A stretch of 6,047 nucleotides of DNA. Source: Pseudomonadota bacterium (GTDB taxonomy: Bacteria > Pseudomonadota > Gammaproteobacteria > Burkholderiales > Nitrosomonadaceae). A program made the position numbers and the translations under genes. A model generated the notes under the pieces. It was not told where the DNA came from, made no database searches, and worked only from the letters and a program-made list of their open reading frames with translations. Positions 1-5,143 of the stretch are shown here, piece after piece; position 1 is the stretch's first letter; the number at the start of each line of letters is the position of its first letter. The stretch spans positions 1 to 6,047 of the forward strand of contig JAFEEV010000035.1 in the NCBI GenBank assembly GCA_018240935.1, given 5' to 3'.

Positions 1-1
1 T

Positions 2-34
2 CAGCAGAAAAAAACGGAAGCAAAGCCGAATTAA
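2..34 (+). CDS. C-terminal tail of an upstream gene, possibly SecB (partial)
   Basis: The second reading frame is open from the window edge and ends in TAA at 32-34, giving the residues QQKKTEAKPN. A glutamine-rich, charged, disordered end of this kind is what SecB, the cytosolic Sec-pathway export chaperone, usually has, and secB lies just upstream of gpsA in many gamma- and betaproteobacteria. The identity is inferred from this context; ten residues cannot prove it. The third frame is also open across this stretch, so even the frame is not certain. The next start codon is 32 bases after the stop, compatible with one operon. Confidence 0.35.
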   Translation, partial: QQKKTEAKPN

Positions 35-50
35 CAAAAACTGCGGATAC

Positions 51-60
51 GGAGGTGAGG
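51..60 (+). promoter_or_regulatory. Ribosome binding site deciding the start of the SH3 gene
   Basis: GGAGGTGAGG is a doubled Shine-Dalgarno-like sequence. Its GAGG at 57-60 lies 6 bases before the ATG at 67, and its GGAGG at 51-55 lies 11 bases before it. A GTG at 55 in the same frame falls inside this motif and has no ribosome binding site of its own, so the ATG at 67 is preferred. Confidence 0.7.
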
Positions 61-66
61 TCAGTC

Positions 67-552
67 ATGAAGAGAAGCTCGCTGATTCATTCGTGCTGGT
101 TAAAAAGCAAAGTAAGTATCCCGCTGATCGGTTTTTTTCTATTTTTTCCCGGCGGTTATGTCATCGCCGACATAGAGTTTTTATCGATTGCTGAAAATTC
201 CGTTGTGATGTATGACGCTCCATCGCTTAGGGCCGACAAATTATTTGTGGCGAATCGCCATCTTCCGGTCGAAGTTATCGTCGATGTTGATGGTTGGGCG
301 AAAGTTCGTGACAGCAGCGGGGGTCTGGCCTGGGTTGAGAAGAGAGCGCTAAGTCCGCAGCGTTATGTTGTTGTGACGGTGCCTTTGGCCAGTATCCACA
401 AATCAGCCGATACAAACTCGGAATTGGTGTTTCAGGCCGAAGAGAATATTGTTCTGGAATGGTTAGATTCCGATAGCAAGGGCTGGGTAAAAGTCCGGCA
501 TTCCGGTGGTCAAATTGGTTATGTCAAAGTCAATCAGGTCTGGGGTTCATGA
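67..552 (+). CDS. Exported protein with two bacterial SH3-like repeats
   Basis: The 161-residue product starts with a signal peptide: basic residues up to K15, a hydrophobic core at about 17-33, and a likely cleavage site after VIA at 34, before DIEF. The mature part is two SH3-like modules of about 60 residues each. Each ends in a similar block: DGWAKVRDSSGGLAWV around 75-90 and KGWVKVRHSGGQIGYV around 138-153. This G-W-x-K-V-R...G-x-x-[GA]-[WY]-V pattern is typical of bacterial SH3 (SH3b/COG3807-type) proteins of the periplasm, which are often linked to cell-wall or ligand binding. No enzymatic domain is present, so it is probably a binding or scaffold protein; the partner is unknown. The stop overlaps the gpsA start (ATGA), which implies co-translation. 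The ATG at 67 is chosen over an in-frame GTG at 55 because of the ribosome binding site. Confidence 0.85.
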   Translation: MKRSSLIHSCWLKSKVSIPLIGFFLFFPGGYVIADIEFLSIAENSVVMYDAPSLRADKLFVANRHLPVEVIVDVDGWAKVRDSSGGLAWVEKRALSPQRYVVVTVPLASIHKSADTNSELVFQAEENIVLEWLDSDSKGWVKVRHSGGQIGYVKVNQVWGS

Positions 553-1541
553 AAATTGCAGTGCTGGGCGCGGGTGCGTGGGGCTCCGCGTTAGCAATTA
601 ATCTATCGGCACGTCATCGCATTCATCTGTGGACAAAAGATCCCGAGCATGCTGCCGCGATGAATCGTCATCGTAAGAATCAAGCCTTTCTGCCGGATTA
701 TTCATTACCGGAATCTCTGAAGATTACTTCTATACTCGAAGAAGTATTAGCGGATGCGGATCTTGCTTTAATTGTTGTGCCGGTTGCCGGTCTGCGTGAC
801 ACATTGCGTGCTATTGCTGCTAGTAAGTTTAAGGTGCCTATCATCTGGGGGTGCAAAGGATTCGAATCAGAAACTACTTATCTGCCGCATCAAATTGCGG
901 AAGAAGAGTTTTCCGGCTTATTGCCGTCCAGTGGCGTGTTGTCAGGGCCGAGTTTTGCCGAAGAAGTGGCTCAAGGTCTTCCTACTGCTCTAACACTGGC
1001 GTCGCGGGATGCCGATTTCGCGCGTAAAATGGCAATCGAACTGCATAGTGCAAAGCTGCGCATTTATACCAGCGAGGATGTCGTCGGTGTCGAAACAGGA
1101 GGCGCGGTAAAGAATGTCATTACGATAGCGGCGGGTATTTCTGATGGCATCGGTTTCGGTCACAACGCGCGCGCCGCACTAATTACCCGAGGATTGTTGG
1201 AAACTACGCGATTAGGACTCGGTTTGGGGGGGAGTATGAAGACCTTCATGGGTTTGGCAGGTGTGGGCGATCTTATCCTGACCAGTACAGGTGATTTATC
1301 CAGGAATAGACAGGTGGGATTGATGCTGGCTGAGGGAAAATCTCTGGGCGATATTTTGAATACGTTAGGACATGTCGCCGAAGGTGTGCATACAGCCAAT
1401 TCAGTGTTGCAGTTAGGTCATCGATTGAATATTGAAATGCCAATTACCCAAGCGGTATGCGATATTTTGCATGGTGCTGTATCCGCCAGGAAAGCGGTTG
1501 AGGTGTTGTTAAATCGTGAACAAAAATCAGAAATTTATTAG
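549..1541 (+). CDS. gpsA: Glycerol-3-phosphate dehydrogenase [NAD(P)+]
   Basis: This cytosolic enzyme reduces dihydroxyacetone phosphate to sn-glycerol 3-phosphate, the backbone precursor of membrane phospholipids. The 330 residues match the usual length of the family. The N-terminal Rossmann fold opens with GAGAWGSALA at 7-16, the dinucleotide-binding loop. CKG at 102-104 holds a conserved lysine (K103), and SGPSFAEEVAQG spans 132-143. The C-terminal helical domain carries K188 in VKNV (the expected catalytic lysine), NARAALITRG at 206-215, GLAGVGDL at 235-242 and SRNRQVG at 251-257, where R252 and N253 should contact substrate phosphate. AEGVHTA at 277-283 is also conserved. No key residue appears to be missing. 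The start is fixed by the match to the family N-terminus. Its ATG overlaps the upstream stop by 4 bases, and the only ribosome-binding-like bases (AGG at 536-538, GGGG at 542-545) are poorly placed, so translation is probably coupled to the SH3 gene. Confidence 0.97.
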   Translation: MKIAVLGAGAWGSALAINLSARHRIHLWTKDPEHAAAMNRHRKNQAFLPDYSLPESLKITSILEEVLADADLALIVVPVAGLRDTLRAIAASKFKVPIIWGCKGFESETTYLPHQIAEEEFSGLLPSSGVLSGPSFAEEVAQGLPTALTLASRDADFARKMAIELHSAKLRIYTSEDVVGVETGGAVKNVITIAAGISDGIGFGHNARAALITRGLLETTRLGLGLGGSMKTFMGLAGVGDLILTSTGDLSRNRQVGLMLAEGKSLGDILNTLGHVAEGVHTANSVLQLGHRLNIEMPITQAVCDILHGAVSARKAVEVLLNREQKSEIY

Positions 1542-1692
1542 CACGAGATTCCTTGCATGAACTTAAGATTGATTCTGTGTGATGGAGTTAATTGTTTGTT
1601 TCTGATCATCTTTATTTTTAATTGATTTGATCAATCTCGCTAAAATGGTTGATTCGCTTGATAAAAGGTGCTGCGGGTGAGCTTTAATGTGC

Positions 1693-1721
1693 TTGACCGG
1701 GCGTTAACAGCTTGATATAAG
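1693..1721 (+). promoter_or_regulatory. Sigma70-type promoter of hupB
   Basis: TTGACC at 1693-1698 matches the -35 consensus at five of six positions. TATAAG at 1716-1721 matches the -10 consensus at five of six. The spacer is exactly 17 bases. Transcription would begin near 1728, leaving a leader of about 50 bases before the hupB ATG. This suits a strongly expressed gene. The call is from sequence only. Confidence 0.7.
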
Positions 1722-1765
1722 AACGGCTGCAGTACTTGCTTGTGATTTAATTACCATTAACTAAG

Positions 1766-1771
1766 AAGGGG
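1766..1771 (+). promoter_or_regulatory. Ribosome binding site of hupB
   Basis: AAGGGG lies 6 bases before the ATG at 1778, within AGAAGGGGA. This spacing and purine content fix the start codon. Confidence 0.7.
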
Positions 1772-1777
1772 AATTAT

Positions 1778-2050
1778 ATGAACAAATCCGAACTTATCGA
1801 AGCTATCGCAAAATCGGCTAAAATTTCTAAGGCTTCAGCAGGCAGTGCATTGGATGGCGCATTAACTGCAATAAAAGGGGCGCTTAAGAAAAATGAGAGT
1901 GTAACGTTGGTCGGATTTGGGACATTTAAAGTTGGCACAAGAGCTGCACGTACAGGCCGTAATCCCCGTACAGGCGCTGCCATTAAAATCAAGGCAGCAA
2001 AGGTTCCTAAATTCAGTGCTGGTAAAGCGCTCAAAGATGCAGTAAACTAG
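1778..2050 (+). CDS. hupB: DNA-binding protein HU-beta
   Basis: HU is a small, abundant, dimeric nucleoid protein that binds and bends DNA with little sequence preference. The 90-residue product has the standard HU length. It begins MNKSELIEAIA, has the GFGTF turn at 46-50, then RAARTGRNPRTG at 55-66, the DNA-contacting beta-arm, whose P63 is the proline that intercalates between bases. It ends AGKALKDAVN, almost the same as E. coli HupB, which is why HU-beta is chosen over HU-alpha or IHF. It has its own promoter upstream. In enterobacteria hupB lies between lon and ppiD; here ppiD is still downstream, but two tRNA genes intervene and gpsA occupies the upstream position. Confidence 0.97.
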   Translation: MNKSELIEAIAKSAKISKASAGSALDGALTAIKGALKKNESVTLVGFGTFKVGTRAARTGRNPRTGAAIKIKAAKVPKFSAGKALKDAVN

Positions 2051-2061
2051 CGCTCTTTTTT
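2026..2061 (+). terminator. Possible weak terminator or attenuator at the end of hupB
   Basis: AGCGCT at 2026-2031 can pair with AGCGCT at 2049-2054 across a 17-base loop and is followed by CTTTTTT (2055-2061). The 6-base stem is short and the loop long. The left arm is within hupB coding sequence, and the seven bases AGCGCTC are equally a direct repeat. Since tRNA-Val starts five bases later, full termination would require a separate tRNA promoter, and none is clear. At most I expect partial termination. Confidence 0.25.
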
Positions 2062-2065
2062 GACC

Positions 2066-2141
2066 GGGTGCTTAGCTCAGCTGGTAGAGCGTCGCCCTTA
2101 CAAGGCGAATGTCGGCGGTTCGATCCCGTCAGCACCCACCA
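2066..2141 (+). tRNA. tRNA-Val (anticodon TAC)
   Basis: The 76-base sequence folds as a full cloverleaf. The acceptor GGGTGCT (2066-2072) pairs with AGCACCC (2131-2137). The D arm is GCTC/GAGC. The anticodon stem TCGCC/GGCGA encloses the loop CTTACAA with anticodon TAC at 2099-2101. The T arm GGCGG/CCGTC, with one wobble pair, has the loop TTCGATC. The discriminator A and the CCA end (2139-2141) are encoded. A TAC anticodon reads valine GUA and GUG, and often the other GUN codons when U34 is modified. It begins 15 bases after hupB, so it may be processed from the hupB transcript. Confidence 0.97.
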
Positions 2142-2161
2142 GTCAATTTTTGCTAGTTCTA

Positions 2162-2238
2162 GGAGTGGTAGTTCAGTTGGTTAGAATACCGGCCTGTCAC
2201 GCCGGGGGTCGCGGGTTCGAGTCCCGTCCACTCCGCCA
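2162..2238 (+). tRNA. tRNA-Asp (anticodon GTC)
   Basis: The 77-base cloverleaf has acceptor GGAGTGG (2162-2168) pairing with CCACTCC (2228-2234). The D arm is GTTC/GAAT with one wobble. The anticodon stem CCGGC/GCCGG holds loop CTGTCAC, with anticodon GTC at 2196-2198. The T arm GCGGG/CCCGT has loop TTCGAGT. Discriminator G at 2235, an aspartate identity base, is followed by an encoded CCA (2236-2238). The 20-base AT-rich spacer from tRNA-Val has no promoter, so the pair is very likely one transcript cut by RNases. Confidence 0.97.
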
Positions 2239-2306
2239 AATAAAGTCAGCTTGCAGTAGTCAATTCATTAATTACTGTTTCACTATCTAGTTTCTCAGGT
2301 TCTATT
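2239..2306. other. Spacer between tRNA-Asp and ppiD
   Basis: These 68 bases hold only a weak hairpin: CAGTAGT (2254-2260) against ATTACTG (2271-2277), with one G-T pair, a 10-base loop and just three following T residues. A weak ribosome-binding AGG sits at 2297-2299. No convincing promoter is seen, so ppiD may be partly read from the HU/tRNA transcript. Confidence 0.4.
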
Positions 2307-4190
2307 GTGTTTGATTTTGTCAACCGTAAAAAACGTATTGTTCAAGTCTTTATGGGCTTGTTAATATTGCCTTTTTTGTTCTGGGGTGTCGAGTCGTATC
2401 GGAATATGGGAGGTGAGGGCTATGTTGCGATCGTGGATGGTGAAGAGATACCGCGGCGCGAATATGAGCAAGCATTACGCGATCACCATGAAAGAATGCG
2501 TTCCATGCTGGGGGCAAATTTCGATAGTGCAATGCTCGATACTTTTGAAGTAAAAAACTCGGTACTTGAGAGACTCATTCAGCAGCGATTGCTGTACCGG
2601 GAAGCAATTGGCAACGGCTTTACTGTGTTGGATTCGCAAATCGTTAAAACCATCCGGGAAGTTCCGGCTTTTCAAAAAGACAGCAAGTTTTCCAAACAAC
2701 AGTATGAGCAGTTGTTGCGTGCTCAAGGCTTAACCCCGGCAATATTCGAGTCGCGCATTCGTCAGGAGCTTTTACTCCAGCTATTGCTGGATGGTTATAG
2801 TGATTATGCATTCGCGCCCAAGGTAGTGGCCGAAAGAGTGCACTATTTGAGTGAAGTCAAACGCGAAATCAATCAATCACAGATTGCGCCCGAGCAGTTT
2901 TTGACGCAAGTAACACCGGAAGAAAAAGACATTGTTGCTTATTATGAGAAACATAAAGCTGATTTCGATTTGCCGGAACGTGCACGGATTGAGTATCTAG
3001 TCTTGTCGCCCGATGCGGTAGCCAAAAATGAAACAGTCAGTGATGAAGCTGTTACTACTTATTTTTCCGAACATCAAGCAGAATTCGGTCAACCGGAAGA
3101 GCGTAAGGCTAGCCACATTCTGATCAGCATTGCGGCTGATGCAACTGATGACGAAAAACTAGCTGCAAGAAAAAAGGCTGAAGACTTGCTGGAACAAGTA
3201 AAGCAGAATCCAGAGCAATTTGCGGAAATCGCCAAGCAAAACTCAGACGATCCTGGATCGGCAATGCGCGGTGGAGATCTTGGATTCTTCGGCCGCGGGG
3301 TAATGGTTAAGGCTTTCGAAGACAAAATTTTTTCAATGCAGTTGGATGAAATCAGTGACATTGTAGAAACGGATTTTGGTCTTCATATCATTAAACTGAC
3401 TGCTATTAAAGAGGAAAAGCACCCTAACTTGGATGCTGTGCGGGAGCAGATTGAGAATAAACTCAAACTGGAAATGGTGAGCAGTATTTTTGGAGAGCTA
3501 GCTGAGGATTTCAGCAACGTCGTGTATGAGCAAGGCGATAGTTTGCAAGCTGCTGCAAGAAAGTTTGAATTGCCTGTGCAAACAAGTGATTGGATTACAA
3601 GAAGCTCAACTGATCCGGAAATTCTAAGTAACGACAAGCTATTATCGGCAATTTTCTCTGAAGATTCCGTTACAAATCATCGTAATACCGAAGCTATTGA
3701 AGTGAAACCCGATACGCTGGTGTCTGCTCGCGTTCTTGAATATAGACCTGCAACTACGCAATCTCTGGAAGTTGTTAAAGAGCAAATCGTAGATAAACTC
3801 AAGAAACAGATGGCTGAGGCGAAGGCGATTGAAGAAGGACAGGCAAAGCTTGCGCGCTTACAAGCGGGAGAAGATGTAAGTGATGTTGCTTGGAGTGACG
3901 CAAAACAGATTTCATATATGCAGCCACAAGACTTGGATCCTGAAACCTTACGTGCGGTTTTTAATACAGATTTAGGTGCTCTGCCGGTTTACGCGGGAGT
4001 GGCCAATTCCAAGGGCGGTTTTAATCTGATCAGAATCAATCGTGTCGTAGAGCCGGAATCTGCAGATAATGCCAAGCTGGATGGTTTTTCCAAGCAGCTT
4101 CAGCAAATGATTACGCAAGAAGAGATGTCTGCCTACTTAACCGCGATTCGGCAGCGCTACGATGTAAAAGTGAAACAGGATAGTTTTTAG
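2307..4190 (+). CDS. ppiD: Peptidyl-prolyl isomerase D-like periplasmic chaperone
   Basis: PpiD is a chaperone anchored in the inner membrane, facing the periplasm near the SecYEG exit, where it helps newly exported proteins fold. The product is 627 residues, against about 623 in E. coli. A short basic cytoplasmic N-terminus (MFDFVNRKKR) precedes one membrane helix at about 11-28. A SurA_N-like chaperone region follows at roughly 36-190. One parvulin domain lies at about 264-366, with KASHILIS at 267-274, GGDLGFFGRG at 322-331, VKAFEDKIF at 334-342 and FGLHIIKL at 357-364. A C-terminal helical region to 627 completes the SurA-like fold. H270, D324, M333, F337 and H360 sit where active parvulins carry conserved residues, so isomerase activity is possible, unlike the reportedly inactive domain of E. 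coli PpiD. The start is GTG at 2307, with a weak AGG 7 bases upstream; it gives the family N-terminus MFDFV directly. Being next to hupB is a conserved arrangement. Confidence 0.93.
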   Translation: MFDFVNRKKRIVQVFMGLLILPFLFWGVESYRNMGGEGYVAIVDGEEIPRREYEQALRDHHERMRSMLGANFDSAMLDTFEVKNSVLERLIQQRLLYREAIGNGFTVLDSQIVKTIREVPAFQKDSKFSKQQYEQLLRAQGLTPAIFESRIRQELLLQLLLDGYSDYAFAPKVVAERVHYLSEVKREINQSQIAPEQFLTQVTPEEKDIVAYYEKHKADFDLPERARIEYLVLSPDAVAKNETVSDEAVTTYFSEHQAEFGQPEERKASHILISIAADATDDEKLAARKKAEDLLEQVKQNPEQFAEIAKQNSDDPGSAMRGGDLGFFGRGVMVKAFEDKIFSMQLDEISDIVETDFGLHIIKLTAIKEEKHPNLDAVREQIENKLKLEMVSSIFGELAEDFSNVVYEQGDSLQAAARKFELPVQTSDWITRSSTDPEILSNDKLLSAIFSEDSVTNHRNTEAIEVKPDTLVSARVLEYRPATTQSLEVVKEQIVDKLKKQMAEAKAIEEGQAKLARLQAGEDVSDVAWSDAKQISYMQPQDLDPETLRAVFNTDLGALPVYAGVANSKGGFNLIRINRVVEPESADNAKLDGFSKQLQQMITQEEMSAYLTAIRQRYDVKVKQDSF

Positions 4191-4234
4191 TGGTTTAATT
4201 GAACTCGCTTGCGTGGAAAATATTTGCAGTCTCA
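4191..4234. other. Convergent spacer between ppiD and fabI
   Basis: Only 44 bases separate the convergent stop codons. A small AT-rich hairpin, TCAATC (4235-4240), loop ATGAA, GATTGA (4246-4251), covers the fabI stop codon but has no T run on either strand. No classical bidirectional terminator is visible. Confidence 0.4.
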
Positions 4235-5020
4235 TCAATCATGAAGATTGAACGCGACGGTATTAAAGCCTGCATCCACGTACGTTATTTCACCGGTAAT
4301 GCCGCTAGCCAGATCGCTGCACAAGAAAGCCGCAACATTACCAACTTCATCGGTGGTTACATTGCGGCGTAACGGTGAAACTTTCTCGGTGTAACCCAGC
4401 AATTTCCCAAAATTTCCGATACCGGCAGCAGCAAGAGTTTTAATTGGCCCGGCGGAAATGGCGTTAACGCGAATTCCTTTTGGACCCAAGCTGGAGGCCA
4501 TGAAGCGCACATTCGCTTCAAGGCTGGCTTTGGCCAGGCCCATCACGTTGTAGTTAGGCATAACCCGGACTGCACCTAGATAACTCAATGTTAACAGTGA
4601 GCCGTTGCGATTCTGCATTAAAGGCAATGCTGCTTTGGCAAGCGCGGAAAAACTATAAGTACTAATGTCATGTGCAATACGGAAAGCTTCCCGGTTAACG
4701 CTTTCCAAGTAGTCGCCGGTTAATGCTTCGCGCGGCGCAAAAGCGATGGAATGAATAATGCAATCCAAGCCGTCCCAATGTTTCTGCAGATTCTCAAAAC
4801 ACAGTGCGATTTCGGCGTCGCTGGAAACATCGCAAGGAAATAACAGATTACTATCAAATTCAGCAGCCAATTTTTCCACCCGGCTGCGAACTTCTTCACC
4901 TTGATAGGTAAAGGCCAATGAAGCGCCTTCACGTTTCATGGCTTTTGCGATACCGTAAGCGATGGATCGGTTACTGAGCAATCCGGTGATGAGGACGCGT
5001 TTATTTGCCAGAAATCCCAT
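4235..5020 (-). CDS. fabI: Enoyl-[acyl-carrier-protein] reductase [NADH]
   Basis: FabI reduces trans-2-enoyl-ACP in the last step of each cycle of type II fatty acid synthesis in the cytosol and is the target of triclosan and isoniazid-like inhibitors. The 261 residues match E. coli FabI (262). The short-chain dehydrogenase fold shows VLITGLLSNRSIAYGIA at 9-25 (cofactor loop), CDV at 63-65, HSIAFAPREAL at 90-100, LSYLGA at 145-150 with Y147, and YNVMGLAK with Y157 and K164, the catalytic Tyr-x6-Lys pair. NAISAGPIKTLAAAGI at 186-201 is the substrate-loop region. A93 stands where E. coli has G93, a site of triclosan-resistance changes; alanine occurs naturally there in other FabI proteins. The ATG at 5020 is chosen because it gives the family N-terminus MGFLANKR and has AAGGA 6 bases upstream. 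The frame stays open to an ATG at 5131, but those 37 extra residues are not FabI-like and contain the promoter. Confidence 0.97.
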   Translation of the reverse strand: MGFLANKRVLITGLLSNRSIAYGIAKAMKREGASLAFTYQGEEVRSRVEKLAAEFDSNLLFPCDVSSDAEIALCFENLQKHWDGLDCIIHSIAFAPREALTGDYLESVNREAFRIAHDISTYSFSALAKAALPLMQNRNGSLLTLSYLGAVRVMPNYNVMGLAKASLEANVRFMASSLGPKGIRVNAISAGPIKTLAAAGIGNFGKLLGYTEKVSPLRRNVTTDEVGNVAAFLCSDLASGITGEITYVDAGFNTVAFNLHD

Positions 5021-5026
5021 ACATTT

Positions 5027-5031
5027 TCCTT
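5027..5031 (-). promoter_or_regulatory. Ribosome binding site of fabI
   Basis: On the minus strand AAGGA lies 6 bases before the ATG at 5020. It supports the 261-residue start over the longer frame. Confidence 0.75.
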
Positions 5032-5053
5032 GTAAAATTGTGCGAATGGGCGA

Positions 5054-5059
5054 ATTATA
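5054..5059 (-). promoter_or_regulatory. -10 box of the fabI promoter
   Basis: The minus strand reads a perfect TATAAT here, placing transcription start near 5047 and leaving a leader of about 27 bases. No good -35 lies 16-18 bases upstream (the stretch there is CCCACC-like), so the promoter may depend on an activator or on upstream AT content. The box lies within the 123-base divergent region shared with the lipoprotein gene. Confidence 0.55.
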
Positions 5060-5143
5060 GCTGAAGGGCGGTGTCAGGTGGGGTTGAGTAAGGAAAGATA
5101 TGCGCGGATGGACATTTTTTGAGACACGCATGGGTAACAGTAA

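Larger units (their letters stand above)
1542..1777. other. Intergenic region between gpsA and hupB
   Basis: This 236-base AT-rich spacer holds the hupB promoter (1693-1721) and ribosome binding site (1766-1771). At 1622-1634 there is a perfect inverted repeat, TTGAT-TTG-ATCAA, with the 8-base palindrome TTGATCAA inside it, about 60 bases upstream of the promoter -35. I see no GC-rich hairpin with a T run that would end the gpsA transcript. No protein gene with a credible ribosome binding site is visible here. Confidence 0.6.

Noticed and set aside
55..66. GTG start at 55 for the SH3 gene
   Set aside because: The GTG lies within the ribosome binding site of the ATG at 67 and has none of its own.
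1557..1625. 22-residue hydrophobic frame just after gpsA
   Set aside because: It has no ribosome binding site, and the AT-rich spacer readily yields such frames by chance.
1774..2034. 86-codon minus-strand frame opposite hupB
   Set aside because: It mirrors the biased codon use of hupB, has no family resemblance, and lies wholly within a certain gene.
2066..2238. tRNA genes as a phage or island attachment site
   Set aside because: No integrase is nearby, and no repeat of a tRNA 3' end is seen elsewhere in the window.
2254..2280. Hairpin after tRNA-Asp as a terminator
   Set aside because: The stem is AT-rich with a wobble pair and only three T residues follow, so it is too weak to call.
2060..2290. 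76-codon plus-strand frame across both tRNA genes
   Set aside because: It is fully explained by the two tRNA cloverleafs.
5021..5131. 37-residue N-terminal extension of FabI from an ATG at 5131 on the minus strand
   Set aside because: It contains the TATAAT box and the ribosome binding site, and FabI proteins begin at MGFL.
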